A DNA stretch of 64,000 nucleotides, from contig NC_090751.1 in the NCBI RefSeq assembly GCF_036898095.1, positions 44,261,895-44,325,894 on the forward strand. The letters are read 5' to 3'. Both the position numbers and the translations under genes were made by a program. This document shows positions 30,956-44,150 of this stretch, in pieces. A model generated the notes under the pieces. That model searched no databases. It was not told the origin of the DNA and worked only from the letters and a program-made list of their open reading frames with translations. The DNA is from Palaemon carinicauda (taxonomy: Eukaryota; Arthropoda; Malacostraca; Decapoda; Palaemonidae). The number at the start of each line of letters is the position of its first letter. Position 1 is the stretch's first letter.

Positions 30956-31342
30956 TCTCCAAGGGGTTAACTACTGCAATGTAATTGTCCAGTGGCTACT
31001 TTCCCCTTGGTGAGGGTAGAAGAGACTCTTTAGCTATGGTAAGAAGCTGTTCTAGGAGAAGGACACTCCAAAATCAAACAATTGTTCTATAGTCTTGGGT
31101 AATGCTATAGCCTCTGTACCATGGTCTTCCACTGTCTTGGGTTAGAGTGCTCTTGCTTGAGGGTACACTCGGGCACACTATTCTATCTCGTTTCTTTCCT
31201 CTTGTTTTGTTTATATAGGAAATATTTATTCAAATGTCACTGTTCTTAAAATGAATTATTTTTCCGTGTTTCCTTTCCTCATTGGGATATTTGCTTTTCC
31301 AACTAGGCTTGTAGCTTAGGAAGTAATAATAATAATAATAAT
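30956..31342 (+). mobile_element. (AAT)-tailed retroposon-like repeat, copy 2
   Basis: Partner of 25010-25439 with a tail of only about six AAT units. Confidence 0.75.
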
Positions 31343-31885
31343 GGATTTGCTCTTTGTGGGGTTCAAGTAAAGGGTTTGCTAATTTTCATGACAAGGTATG
31401 CTGAATAATGATCATATCTATTACTAGTTATTTGAAAGGGCTTAGCACAACCGTTTATTCCAATGAGCATGTTTTCATTCCCAGTGTCATTTATTTGCAT
31501 TTTACTTTCGAATTTGGAACTTTCTTTTGTTATTCCTTTTTGGAGCAAATATCGCAACTCCCCGTTTGTATTAAGACTTGTAGGAAAGTTTGGGTCAGTG
31601 ACTCTTATCCTACCATCGAAGGAAAAGCAGCTACCCGTGCTATATACGGGAATAAATTTGAATTTATGATGAGATTGTTCAGGCAACTTCTTTTATGGAA
31701 AGAAGTGCGGTTGTTGAATACAAAGAAAAACGGCAGAAGTTGTGGAGATAAATTGTCTGCGTAGTTTATCTTGTGTAATGAGTGTTATAAAGGCTGGGCA
31801 ATGTAGATATAGTACGATGTGGTAAATAGGTTTTGAGAGGATTTGACTACGTGGAACGAATGGGAAATAGCAGGGTCTGTAGTTC

Positions 31886-31962
<77 letters not shown>

Positions 31963-33238
31963 CCTTAAAATTGATGGTAGAGGGTTTGGCACTAGTTTCG
32001 ATATGAAGAAGCCCTAGAATCGAGATGGCTCTGCAATGCCTGAAAGACAAAATATGAGTGGTGCATTGTGTTGATATCATACTAGTTAATGTTTATGTTA
32101 GATATGTAAACAATGTTTTACAAGTTTCCTGCACTAGTGTTATCCTTAATCCATGTAAAAATATAAAGGTAGCAATTACTACAAATTTGTTTTTCTCCGC
32201 AGATACCTTATAAGGAAAATGGCTCACTAGTGAACACAATTCATGACAAAAAATCAAATGATAATGCTTGATTTAAAGTTAAAAGAGTACACGTAAAGTT
32301 TGGAAAGAATCTCTATTTGTTCTCAGAACGATATAAATTCGTTTACAGAAATACACAGAAAGAGGAATAAAAGGAATTAATGATGAGCTTGTGGTAGGAG
32401 GAAGTATGTTCATTAGACAGAAAGCTTGATGTATGATAAACGGCAGCGTTATTCAGCTATTTTCGTTGGTAGAAGCACAATGGAGAGAAAATATTGAATA
32501 TCAGCGATAGAAGAGAGGTAAAGTAGACTAGTGATGATATTTGATGGTCTCGTAACTAATTTAAGAAATGCGCCAAAGAGCACTGAGGATGCAAGGAAAG
32601 CTAAAAATAACCCGAAGGATGAAAACTAAATGTTTGCAAGAGGGGATATTTTATTGGGGTATCATATTGTCATCTATATGACAGTGTGTTTGGTACAACC
32701 TTATTGAAAGTAATGATCTAAATTGAGTTTATGATATTTTCTATTTGCATGAGGGAAGAGATGATATAAAAGAATGTTGAATGTAGAACGGGCTATTGCA
32801 CATTCTATAAAATGTATGCAAGGAAATTTACCTAAACAATAAGCTTTGAAAATGTCATGGGAAAAAATATTGATAAGGATCTAGCTAAAGAAAATTTAAT
32901 ATAAATAAATAGATTTCAACGATATTAGCATTTTTTTTTTTTTAGCTAGGAATGTGTTGTAATAAGACTTCAGCTTTATGGTATAATATATATGGTACGT
33001 TATTGAAATTGACAAGAATTTAGAAGTGAATGGCTTCGTGTACATTTAAATCTAGAATAAGAAACCATCAGTGTTTGTCTAGGGAATGAGGATGAAATTG
33101 ACTCGGGAAAGTAGAAGATATGTTTCTAAGCTACAATACTATGCTTAGGCACAATGAAAAGCTGTTTTGTAACTATTGGAAGAGTTTAAACTGATTGCAA
33201 ACGACAGTAAGTAAATTTCTCCGTGAGAGGAACAATAT
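31343..33238. other. Duplicated, then unique sequence with (AG)n at 31888-31962
   Basis: Up to 33036 this repeats 25440-27137; from 33037 it is unique. No gene supported. Confidence 0.5.
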
Positions 33239-33239
33239 A

Positions 33240-33319
<80 letters not shown>
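33239..33319. repeat. (AT)n microsatellite
   Basis: About 81 bp AT, ending within 2 bases of the palindromic element. Confidence 0.97.
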
Positions 33320-33321
<2 letters not shown>

Positions 33322-33632
33322 AATAAGCCATATATATTAATACATTAAAGTCTGGATTCTCTTAACCACCTCGGGATCAGAGCCCCAGGCGAAATCACTC
33401 GAAGACTATAGTATCTGACAGGCCGGGTTTCGAACCCTGGTCCAGGATACTTGTATGACATTGACTTTACCACATAGCCACGTGGTTAAGTGATAAGGTC
33501 AGTGTCTTACAAGTATCCTGGACCAGGGTTCGAATACAGATAATACAGTCTTTGAGTGATTTCGCCTGGGGCTCTGATCCCCAGGTGGTTAAGAGAATCC
33601 AAACTTTAATGTATTAATATATATGGCTTATT
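33322..33632. mobile_element. 311-bp palindromic element with tRNA-like arms
   Basis: The left arm (33322-33477) and right arm (33486-33632) are inverted copies centred on CCACGTGG (33478-33485). Outer ends are AATAAGCC and GGCTTATT. The left arm has 9 extra bases beside its B box and a handful of substitutions. On the plus strand an A-box-like TGGTTAAGTGAT (33483-33494) precedes a B box GGTTCGAAT (33527-33535). On the minus strand a matching pair lies at 33465-33480 and 33428-33436. So two divergent tRNA-like heads share one centre. A SINE dimer in inverted orientation, or a tRNA-derived fold-back element, would both fit. AT arrays lie on both sides. Confidence 0.75.
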
Positions 33633-33667
33633 AGAAATATGAAAAACACGTTTAAAATATGCAAAAT

Positions 33668-33708
33668 TTCTCATATATATTTATATATATATATATTATA
33701 TATATATA

Positions 33709-33739
<31 letters not shown>

Positions 33740-33747
33740 GAATGTGA

Positions 33748-33807
<60 letters not shown>

Positions 33808-33812
33808 TGTGA

Positions 33813-33888
<76 letters not shown>

Positions 33889-33990
33889 AATATACTTTTA
33901 TATATATGTATATATATATATATATATGAATATAATTATATATATATATATATGTATATATATATGAATATAATTATATATATATGTATA

Positions 33991-34074
<84 letters not shown>
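33668..34074. repeat. Complex AT-rich minisatellite
   Basis: AT runs interrupted by ATGAATGTGAATATA (33739, 33804) and by GAATATAATTATATA (about 33927, 33966), so higher-order units of about 65 and 40 bp can be seen. Confidence 0.93.
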
Positions 34075-34080
<6 letters not shown>

Positions 34081-34084
34081 CACA

Positions 34085-34094
34085 TAGAGAGAGA

Positions 34095-34180
<86 letters not shown>
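34085..34180. repeat. (AG)n microsatellite
   Basis: About 95 bp AG with one T interruption near 34109; a short CA run joins it to the AT minisatellite. Confidence 0.97.
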
Positions 34181-34182
<2 letters not shown>

Positions 34183-34908
34183 ATTTCTTCAAGTCTTGAC
34201 GAACTACACAGTATTATTGCTTTACCACATTTTTTTATTGTAAGCTAAGATAAAGGTAATTGCATAAAAAGATATCAGTTGCAATATAGGTGTATTTTTG
34301 TTTTCACACGTTTACTGGATACAAATGGCCCTGTTAAATCATACAGATTATTTTCTGAACATTTTTTTTTATTTACTTATCTTTATATATACAGTGCATA
34401 AGTAAAATTTAGATACACTTATCACTTCATATCATCAAAGATGAAATATCTGGAACATGTATCTTTCTTCGAAGCAAGACATAGAAAAGAAGGTGCTAAT
34501 ATCCTTAGCTGGCCATCGATGCTGCAACTAAGTTCATTACGCAAGAAAAGGAAAATGCATGTCGAGGAGTAAAGGGAATTAATGGCCGAAGAGGGAAACA
34601 TTTCTCAAAGGTGGTGGTTAATTGTTACACTGTTCCTAGATATTGTGGTTATTCTTTAATATTTCTCAAGCATATTAACATCTTCGTGATTACCCTACTT
34701 CTTTTCTTTTCTTAAGGGAGGAATAATATCATAATCTTCGAAAAATAAATATTACTAGTACCTAGCCATTAAAATTTCATAGTGTTTTGATCTTTTCTGT
34801 GTGAATACCTTCCTTTAAGTACGGTCTGTATCGTTTCTCAGACTCCCCTATGTATTTATTAAATTTCATTGAATCTATAATGAAAAATTTATTGAAACTT
34901 ATCATAGC

Positions 34909-34910
<2 letters not shown>
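34181..34910. other. Unique sequence, no gene seen
   Basis: AT-rich, no frame or motif recognised. Confidence 0.5.
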
Positions 34911-34913
<3 letters not shown>

Positions 34914-34970
<57 letters not shown>

Positions 34971-35019
34971 TTATATATGTATATATACATATATACATAT
35001 ATATATTTATTATGTATAT

Positions 35020-35088
<69 letters not shown>
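34914..35088. repeat. Compound (AT)n with a central (AC)n
   Basis: AT about 55 bp, an interrupted segment with a CACACACACA core, then AT about 55 bp. Confidence 0.95.
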
Positions 35089-35092
<4 letters not shown>

Positions 35093-35422
35093 GTATTTTG
35101 TTATTTGTTTGTGTGTATGAGCAATTATGTATGTAATTAGTTAAAAAGGAAAATAGATATATTGATAAATGTTGACATATAACATATACATTCATACAAA
35201 TATGCTCAATTAAAGAAATTATTATGTATATTACCTCAGCTCTGAATACTTATGGTAACTGCTTCTTTTAGTTAGTGCATGGGTACCAGTAAAATTGAGG
35301 CACTTGATCATTAAGATGACCAATGATTTGACTCTGTTGTCCTTTTTTTCTGTCGGATTCAGATTCATTAATCGTTATAGCATATGATTGTGTATTCGTA
35401 CAGAAATGGTTATATCCCATGG

Positions 35423-35423
<1 letters not shown>
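35089..35423. other. Unique sequence, no gene seen
   Basis: About 330 bp of AT-rich DNA without recognisable content. Confidence 0.5.

Positions 35424-35510
<87 letters not shown>
35424..35510. repeat. (AT)n microsatellite
   Basis: About 86 bp AT. Confidence 0.97.
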
Positions 35511-35513
<3 letters not shown>

Positions 35514-35529
35514 TGCACACCCACATTTT

Positions 35530-35585
35530 AAACAGACGGGAGGCCTCTGTCTGCAGTGGACTAATTACGAATGATGATGATGATA
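35530..35585 (+). mobile_element. Minimal LINE 3'-end fragment (about 55 bp)
   Basis: GAGGCCTCTGTCTGCAGTGG, then ACTAATTACGA and four GATGAT-type units, followed by an AT array. It carries only the terminal wording shared by the LINE ends at 22.7, 28.4 and (reversed) 17.1 and 61.0 kb. Either an extreme 5' truncation or the border of a copy overrun by the AT array to its left. Confidence 0.65.
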
Positions 35586-35586
35586 T

Positions 35587-35589
35587 ACA

Positions 35590-35669
<80 letters not shown>

Positions 35670-35691
35670 TATATATATATTAGTATATATA

Positions 35692-35749
<58 letters not shown>
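35587..35749. repeat. (AT)n with TTAGT and ATTA interruptions
   Basis: About 160 bp at the 3' side of the LINE fragment. Confidence 0.95.
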
Positions 35750-35751
<2 letters not shown>

Positions 35752-36296
35752 TACACTATAGTTTGTAACTAAGTTTGTTCTCGAAATTGTCAGTAGCTTT
35801 ACATATTAAACCACGAGTAACTGGTGGATATCGAATTCCCATTATTTGGTATTAACTTACCTCAATAGGAAATTATGCAATAACTGGATCTGCTTTCCCG
35901 AAAGGGAATTATTTGTTTTCTTTTGTTGGGGCTTCACTCAGCCATTAACTGTGAGAAGTATTTGTTGGTTTGTAAGTATTATCGTTAACTTTGTCTTATT
36001 CTTTAAATCCTAATTTAACCTTTCTCCACAATTATACGTTATGTTTGATAATTTGTCGCTAATTTAAAGCATGACGGTATTATGCTTTCATATATCAAAG
36101 AACATTAACATATTATATCGAATATACCGTATCTTGGTAACTGTTATCACCCATAGTGAATCATATATGATTATCAAACCTACTGTGATCATGATTTGAT
36201 AAATTGGTGATTGGGTGTTGAAACACTCGCTTATCACTGTATATTGTGACTGTTGTAGATGTTTCGACAAAATTCCAGTTCCTAATAGATAAATAA

Positions 36297-36297
<1 letters not shown>
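35750..36297. other. Unique sequence, no gene seen
   Basis: A 60-codon minus frame at 36088-36270 has no motif. Confidence 0.5.
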
Positions 36298-36346
<49 letters not shown>

Positions 36347-36352
36347 TGTATC

Positions 36353-36427
<75 letters not shown>

Positions 36428-36433
36428 TGTATC

Positions 36434-36498
<65 letters not shown>
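36298..36498. repeat. (AT)n with an 80-bp higher-order repeat
   Basis: ATACTGTATCTATATGTATA appears at about 36344 and again about 80 bp later, each within AT runs. Confidence 0.95.
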
Positions 36499-36500
<2 letters not shown>

Positions 36501-37002
36501 ATTTATCATTCTATATACGTTTATACAATATATGTCAGGTCAGTCATTAAATAACTGACATTTTGGTGAAAGCTGGAAGTTCTTAACGGATAAATTGGCG
36601 CATTACAAGGTGCCAGTGGCTTAGAACATCAAAGGGTCATGGTCCAGACCAGAAGTAGTTTAGAGACTCCAGACGGTAAAAGCCTCGCTACTCAAAGGAG
36701 GTAGGGAGAGATTGCCTCTTATTGGGAGGCCTGCAGCAATCGTCATTGCCTGGCATTAAGAGTGTAATCTTTGGTACTCTGCATGGTGGGAAAGTCAGCA
36801 TATGCCTTTTATAGATTAAGCTTATTAGTGGTAATCTGCTTTTTATAACTAAAATAGTAGAAAACTAGGTTAACATGTTGCCAATAAGGGTTTTCTTTAA
36901 GTTGGGAGGTGGCTAATAAGCTCTGCAATCGTGCAGATTATGGAGTTTTCGTCTTATTCAACATGTCCAGAAACCAAAGGAAAGAATTTGTAGGCTAGAG
37001 CG
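36499..37002. other. Unique sequence, slightly GC-richer at 36600-36760
   Basis: Might be a degenerate repeat, but I recognise neither ends nor family. No open frame. Confidence 0.35.
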
Positions 37003-37266
37003 ATGAGCAGGGAAAGAACTTTACTGAGGCAAGGGAGAAGAGCAAAGGCTATTTCAAAAATATTTTTTCATCAACGTTTGTTCAAATTCTTATGTAGACT
37101 ATTCCCATTTACATTTGGAATAATGATAATGGCCATTATGGTGAGTTCTTTTATGTTTATTTTTGAATATTTAAAAACTTGCTTTTTACTTGATATGCCG
37201 GAGGAAAATTCAGATTCTCAATATGTTCTTTTAGTCAAAGATAAAACTACGTATCGAATATGGTAG
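37003..37266 (+). CDS. Hypothetical 87-codon frame with one possible membrane segment
   Basis: The frame starts MSRERTLLRQGRRAKAISK, a strongly basic N-terminus. A hydrophobic stretch of about 20 residues follows (PFTFGIMIMAIMVSSFMFIF, residues about 35-54), then a short polar tail ending YRIW. That layout would suit a small type II membrane protein or the first exon of one, such as a Golgi enzyme. A good donor match (ATG followed by GTGAGT) lies at about 37141, inside the frame. There is no homology I can name, no Kozak support and no neighbouring exon. It could equally be chance. Confidence 0.2.
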   Translation: MSRERTLLRQGRRAKAISKIFFHQRLFKFLCRLFPFTFGIMIMAIMVSSFMFIFEYLKTCFLLDMPEENSDSQYVLLVKDKTTYRIW

Positions 37267-37585
37267 CCCTGTGTTTTGCATTGTTTTATTTGAAACATAT
37301 TTACTTCATATAAACTCAAAAGTACAATCTTGTCTGTTTGTACTGTATGACTACAATGTGAGAGTGGAAGAACCCCAATATATATACAGGAAGCGCGAGC
37401 TTATACAAAATAAAAAGTGTTCTGCTTGGAAGATGGACAAGGTGGCGATCGACGAGACTGTAATGAGGCCTTCCGATCAGGTGAATGGAGGGGCTGGCGT
37501 GGAAGTTTTCCGCACAGATATTTCTTCATAATTCAACAGCATGAGGATAATCTGAATTTGTCAGTTACAGCTCTCATGTTCTTCT

Positions 37586-37586
37586 A

Positions 37587-37621
<35 letters not shown>

Positions 37622-38250
37622 TTGCTGAGCTACTGCCCTAGTTGGAATAGCAGGATGCTATAAGCCCAAGGGCTTCAACAGGGAAAAGTAGCCCAGTGAG
37701 GAAAAGAAACAAGGAAAAATAAAATATTGTAAGAACACCACCAAAATAAATATTTTCGATATAAGCTATAAAAACTTTAGCAAAACAATAGGAAGAGAAA
37801 TAAGACAGAATAGTGTGCCCGAGTGTACCCTCAAGCAAGAGAACTCTAACCCAAGACAGTGGAAGACCATGGGACAGAGGCTATGGCACTACCCAAGACT
37901 AGAGAACAATGGTTTAATTTTGGAGTGTCTTTCTCCTAGAAGAGCTGCTTACCATAGCTAAAGAATCTCTTTTACCCTTGCCAAGAGGAATGTAGCCATT
38001 GAAAAATTACAGTATAGTGCTTAACCCCTTGGATGAAGGGGAATTGTTTGGTAATGTCAGTGTTGTCAGGTGTATGAGGACAGAGGAGAATTTGTAAGGA
38101 ATAGGCCAGACTATTCGGTGTATGTGTAGGCAAAGGAAAAATAAACCGTAACCAGGGAGAATAGTGCAATGTAGTAGTCTGGCCAGTCAAAGGACCCCAT
38201 AACTCTCTAGAGGTAGTATCTCAACGGGTGGCTGGTACCCTAGCTAACCT
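37586..38250 (-). mobile_element. (AAT)-tailed retroposon-like repeat, longest copy
   Basis: Read on the minus strand, the element starts near 38250 and runs through the segments shared with 25.0 and 31.0 kb (GAGGGTACACTCGGGCACAC; GGTCTTCCACTGTC). It ends at AACTAGGGCAGTAGCTCAG and a tail of about 35 bp (ATT units on the plus strand). The 5' 220 bp beyond the other copies contain a 72-codon minus frame (37972-38190) starting MTGQTTTLHYSPW. I cannot assign a function; it may be the end of an element protein or chance. Confidence 0.75.
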
Positions 38251-38269
38251 ACTAGGAATCTGTATTTTC

Positions 38270-38272
<3 letters not shown>

Positions 38273-38356
<84 letters not shown>
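38273..38356. repeat. (AT)n microsatellite
   Basis: About 84 bp AT. Confidence 0.97.
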
Positions 38357-38358
<2 letters not shown>

Positions 38359-38661
38359 AGTTTATGTGTGTGTTGGAACATTGTTCTCTTAAAACTTTCC
38401 TACTTGGTAGCGCATATGACCATTTCCTGGTGGATATTAGTAATCCCTGCCTTTTGCAAGTGAGCACAGTTCCTGTTACTCATGTTCCTAATATGATTTA
38501 TGTAGTGTCTCTGGCGGCGCATGCTCCGCCTCAGACGTGTTATAGATCCCTTTTCCCCTCTCCCGGACCTTTGCCACCCTGAATAACCTATTACAGAAGG
38601 GATGCAGAAGGTAGAGCATCATAGACCCCCGGGTCTCGTGGGTTGTCCTAAGTGGTATCAG

Positions 38662-38662
<1 letters not shown>

Positions 38663-38732
<70 letters not shown>
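38663..38732. repeat. (AG)n microsatellite
   Basis: About 70 bp AG. The 300 bp between this and the AT array at 38356 are unique, GC-richer than average, and hold no gene I can support. Confidence 0.97.
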
Positions 38733-38733
<1 letters not shown>

Positions 38734-39395
38734 CATGTTGTTGACAGAGATTTGCCTCGTGTTCAGGTGAAGGGGATATCTGGATTTAGGCTGTGGGCCT
38801 CCTTGGTCAAGAGGAACGATTTCCCTTTATCTGTTGCGTTCCAGGAAAGTCATTATGTCTCAGCACGATTATATAGGCTAGTCTGAATCTGGCTTCTTAT
38901 GTCTATGTAACCATATAATAACGTAATTCAAAATGTTTTTGTCGCTAATGACTGAGAGTCTTGTTACTCTAGTAGCAATACTTTTTTCGTAAATATTTAC
39001 TCTTCATACGCATTTGGGTGCCTTTCGCTTTGTATTTGTATATATTGCAATGCTTGCGAAACTATTCGGGTCTTGTAGGTTTTCTTTTATTTAATTTGTT
39101 GTTCGGAATTCTTAATGTTGGAATTCGTTTTCAGTTGTCCACTTCTTCTAAGTATTGTTTCCCTGTACAGACTGCAGAGAGAATGATTGATGGTTGACTG
39201 TATTATTTTAAAGATCGGAAATGCTATGTATGCAAAAGCCAAATTTTTGGTCGATTGTTTCAAAAATAGGATAACTGCGAAAAATTCCAAACATTTCTTA
39301 ACTAAAATTGAAAATATTACTGTAATTGCTAAAAGAACGAGAAATGTTATTAATTTTGTAGCCAATTGTGTAAAGTCCCGCCTGGCGACCTGCTG
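38733..39395. other. Unique sequence, no gene supported
   Basis: Frames of 73 and 92 codons overlap on opposite strands at 39087-39408; neither has a recognisable motif. Confidence 0.4.
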
Positions 39396-39660
39396 GACTG
39401 AGATGTAGAACCGCTCAGGCTCAATAGTTTCTTGTAGTGTCTACAATCTCAGAATCCTTGTAAGCTAAGGTAGTGTGGGGGTGTTTGGTGAGCCTATAGG
39501 TTTACCTGCTGGTCATCAACAGACATTGCCTGGCTATCCCTGTCCCTAGCTTGGTTGGAGAATGGGGTTAGGTGCTGATCTTATGAATATATGGTCAGTC
39601 TTTAGAACATTGTCATTGTCCTTTGCCTCTATCAATCATGAGTGACCTTTGAACCTTTAT
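39396..39660 (+). repeat. Candidate decapod interspersed repeat
   Basis: From GGACTGAGATGTAGAACCGC to ATCAATCATGAGTGACC. I remember near-identical wording from several crustacean sequences. It is markedly less AT-rich than its flanks and non-coding. No second copy lies in this window, so the claim rests on memory. Confidence 0.4.
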
Positions 39661-40024
39661 ACAGCAGGTACACTAATAGCATTAACATTAATGGTACCGT
39701 TTCTGATAGTTCGTTAGTAACAAAAACATGGCCACTGTTAATTATGGCGTTAGTAAAATTTATGTTTATTGTAATCATTAGTGTACCCCTATCGTCAAAT
39801 ATGAATAGTTTCAAAAAGGTCAGATCTACTGTCTAAATGTGTAGTTTGTTGCCCAATGTTTTCAAGTCCGGGTAAGCGTGGCTTCATTCTGCGGTGAAAA
39901 GTGGAAACCATCGTCCCCAAGAGGGTGTTTCTTGGCCCTGATTGTCCTTGCCTTATGGAGGTAATAAACAGAAAGCCGGCCAGTGGAAGTTGTACATATA
40001 AACGTAAATATACGGATAAACATT

Positions 40025-40025
<1 letters not shown>
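39661..40025. other. Unique sequence, no gene seen
   Basis: Overlapping frames on both strands at 39632-39836 are of noise length. Confidence 0.45.
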
Positions 40026-40092
<67 letters not shown>

Positions 40093-40093
40093 T
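40026..40093. repeat. (ATT)n microsatellite
   Basis: About 68 bp. Unlike the arrays at 37.6 and 44.5 kb, no (AAT)-tailed element is visible beside it. Confidence 0.97.
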
Positions 40094-40226
40094 TAGTGAA
40101 AGTAATGAATACCTCGGTGACGTTAAATTTGTAGGACACCTTTTCTATTGCTCTAATCTACTAAACTGCAATGCCATTATTTTCAATGAAACTTACTAAA
40201 AAGAGGGTTGCCTACCGAAATACACA

Positions 40227-40227
<1 letters not shown>

Positions 40228-40281
<54 letters not shown>
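40228..40281. repeat. (ATT)n microsatellite
   Basis: About 54 bp, 135 bp from the previous array, also without a visible element. Confidence 0.97.
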
Positions 40282-41552
40282 TTAAGTCATATTTTATCCG
40301 AGTTTGATAGGATTTGTTTGGTTGGTACTTACGGGGTGAGTAGTTATTTTTTCTTAATAACTTTGATCTTGATTTATTTTTGGTCAGATGTCCGTTTTAA
40401 CTAAGATTTTAAAAGGTATCCACTAAATCTCAGAGCTTTGATGCAGACCTATGACTTTTTTCAGATTTTGACACACAAAGAGGTCGTATTACGGGTTTTT
40501 GTCATTAGCGTTTTTTTCCCCAAGTTCAACTATAAGTATAATTGCGATTATTTTATTTATAGATAATACAATTGCGTTTGTTTTCTTTTTATTTAATTTA
40601 TTTTTCTTTTGTTCTTAATAAGGAGATTGAAAGACTCACAATGAATATATGTGTATAGTATATAAACTGTTTTATCATCCTGTAATTTATATTCCCCGTA
40701 GCTTTGAATTTTGGAAAATCATTATAAAAGGCGTTTATTGCTTGAACTTGTAGGCAAGTCATCTCATAGCATTTACATGTAAACATCATTTCAGACATTA
40801 TCGGGGTGTAGCTTTTCAAGTTTGAATATAGTTTGGGCGGTTGCTAGATCGATAACGTATTTGCTCATCGCCATGTTGCGTAACGGAACTAAAAGTTGAT
40901 TTGAATGTTCCAATCCCTAAATTTTTGGTGAGATATATTATTATTTTATTGTTAAAGCAACTTTATCATATGATAATTCTATGACTTGTATTTTTTAATA
41001 TAACTTTAATAAGAACACTATTTATGTGTGTGTATTTTAAATTATCTATAGGATCAGAAAAATAAAATTAGTTGTAAGAATGAATATTTTTAAGGCAGTT
41101 TTACGTTGAAGTGTATGGTGTGCATCAAAGATATACGAATTTTGTAAAACTAATCTGAAGCCATTTGGTTAAGATATATTGTCCAGAAAGCGAATCCTTC
41201 ATTAATTGAATACACAATGAAGATATATTCCAATTGACATTTGAGGGTTTCTAGGGGTAAAATTCCTTCACTTGAATTTGCAAATTCAATTGCAGGTTTT
41301 AGAATGGCTTGAAATTAACCCATTTCTCTGATAAATCTTTGGGTGGCTTACGTTAATTGAATATTGGTCTGCTAAATCATGTTATAGTAAGCGCATAAAA
41401 GGGTGCGGAATTCAATTACTGGAAGTGATATTATATCCAAAATGCCATTGTAAGAAGGATATTGGGAAGAGCGCCCCCTTCATCTGGCCTCTTCAACCTT
41501 TTTATATGGATTAGATGCGAACTACCGCATTCTTTCCGTTATATACGACTGA

Positions 41553-41553
<1 letters not shown>
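40282..41553. other. Unique sequence, no gene seen
   Basis: About 1.3 kb of AT-rich DNA without a convincing frame or repeat. Confidence 0.5.

Positions 41554-41632
<79 letters not shown>
41554..41632. repeat. (CT)n microsatellite
   Basis: About 79 bp CT. Confidence 0.97.
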
Positions 41633-41635
<3 letters not shown>

Positions 41636-43847
41636 TAAGAGTAAATATCCGTTAACAACGTCTTACTCTAATTTTTTTTTTCATTTTCAGTCTTTAACTT
41701 ACATGTTTAAACTTGAATTTATGCTTTGATTTGCCATGTAATTGATTTGATTTATCTTTATCAATGTTTCATTTTGATTAGTTATCTGTTCTTTGTGTTG
41801 ACATCCATGATTAGTCGAAAAATCTCTTTTACAATTATTAGACTTTTTCTTTATAATTTGATATGCGAGTATCATTCAACAAATTTATGGCTTCACTGCA
41901 AAATTGTCACTGATGGAAATTTTTGGCATTTATTTAATTAATCTCCATTATCTTCAATCCGCTTTGTCTAACGGGTCTTCAAGCATTGCTATTTCATAGC
42001 GGAGGAAGGTATTCGGGTTTCCAAATACGATTCCACAAATGATTTTCCACAACACTGCTTACTTCGATATTACTTTCAAAGTTATCTGTTACTTGGAGTT
42101 TGGGATTAGCTAACAGGTGGAAGTCAGATGGTTTCTTGTAGGATGAATAAGGACCATTTTATCTCGTCAGGTACATTATCCTAAAGCAACAGTTTATTGG
42201 TTCACGGCATTCCTTGGTGTTTTTTAAACTGATGTATCTTCAATGATTAAAATTCCCTCTTAACGGTTGACCATTTTCCAAATAATTATTTTGTTGATGT
42301 ACTCGGGATTCCAAGTGCTATATGCCCCACTCTTTTCGAAAGACATCATGATATTTTTGGCTGGTGAAGGAAGAACTAAAGTGTTTTCAGTGATTTCTTT
42401 TAGTCAATCATTGACTTAAACTACGCTCATGTCTCATCCTGGGTCACCAATCTTGTAGAAACCGAATCAAATATGTTCTGGAATGTTCCCCTTTTCCCGT
42501 CTATACTAGTGTCAACATTAGAATGTGCATTAACCAAACACTTATGCCTTCGGTGTCTGCTATTTGTTACAGATACTTTATCACAGCCCAGCCTTCTCTT
42601 TATTACCTATCGGGATTTTTCTTTCACCTGTGTAATGAAGGTAAATAATGTATGGATGTCTGATGTATGAATTGATAATGAGAATCTTTTCAGAAATCTT
42701 CGTTCATGGATGTATGTATACATCAGTTTAGATAGAACATTATTTATTGGGTATATTCTGTCATTCCATGAGGAAGAAATGTAACATTGGGAATGAAAAA
42801 TTTCACCGTTCTAATGCCGAGAGAGCAATACAAAGGAATACCTCTTCCAAAAGGAATTGCTGTAGTATTAGGTGGGACCAAAACCCAAGAAGTTAATTCA
42901 TTGAAGATATTGTCCGTGGAAGATAAACGGTTTGTCTTGTGTTCTCTAAGGATTCTACTGAACATGAAGTTATCATTTTGACATTGGTCGCATTATTCCC
43001 GTAGTACGTATTTCTTCTCTATTACTGCTGCCCATATACGTCTTGAGGATCGGTATGTTATGTAATTTGGTAAAGGGGTTTCAAAATGTGACCAGACCCC
43101 GCCTGGCTGGGAAAATATTATTTTAAAAAACCTCTTGACTTACGGTTCATCCATTTATGCTCCCCTACTTTTACCATTTTAGGGAGGCTTTAAGCGATAT
43201 TCCATGTAACTCAGGAAGTGTTGGTAGTAGAAACTTCCCGTGGTTTAAGATATATGAGTAATATATGCTCAGAATAGAATGGATTAATAATGATGGCAGA
43301 AAAAACTTGGCGGTATGTAAGTCGAACTTTGCTTTTAAATGAAAATAAAGGAAATTTTGATCAAATTAATTCTCCCCAATCATTACTGCTCTGCATTTGT
43401 CCTGATAAAAAGATTTGTATGGTGGTCAGTTAACAAAAATCACTTTTAGGTACTTATCCGTAAAGTTTCATAGATCCATTTTAATTGAGATAAATAAGAA
43501 CTAAAATATGTTATGCTTCGATAGAACAATGTAAATATTTATGCTGACAAAAACAGCCCAATCTTGAACTAAGATCTCTAACAATCAACTATGATTCATA
43601 GACTAGATTAGGGTTAAGGCTTATCAACTAGACAGAATTTCAGGCTCACAGCCGTCACTGTATTTGTTAAAGCACATGTTACAGGAACCAGCCAAGTTCG
43701 TCTATGGAAATGAAGCGGTACAGGATAGGAGGGGAAAGTGTGTTTTGAATGACTATTTAAGTGATATTTTCAGCATTTTAATGAATATCCAAATACGCCT
43801 CGAGTAAATGTATTGTTATAGCAAGGGAAATACTTCCTGTATCCAGA
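41633..43847. other. Unique sequence, no gene supported
   Basis: Frames at 41726 (71 codons), 42473 (65) and 42787 (64), all plus, show no family motif. The 42787 frame has balanced composition but no splice context. Confidence 0.4.
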
Positions 43848-43874
43848 AGTTGTTGTTGTTGTTGTTGTGTGTGT

Positions 43875-43929
<55 letters not shown>
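43848..43929. repeat. (TTG)n-(GT)n-poly(T)
   Basis: Six TTG units, a short GT run, then 54 consecutive T (43876-43929), the longest homopolymer in the window. Confidence 0.97.
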
Positions 43930-43930
<1 letters not shown>

Positions 43931-44148
43931 AGTCCAGATATATGGTTCTTAGCAGGAATTGTTAAAAATATTTTAGACATCAAAATGTTACAGACTTCAA
44001 GGTTCGGTTATGTTTGACGTTATTGAAATGCATGCCGAAACGTAGTTTGCCTAGACACTCAGGTTTTATCTTTAGTAGCATTGGGTGAAGGAAAGTGATA
44101 TAGGTTACTGATGTATCATGTACCACACATGTTTTACATACTCTCGTA

Positions 44149-44150
<2 letters not shown>

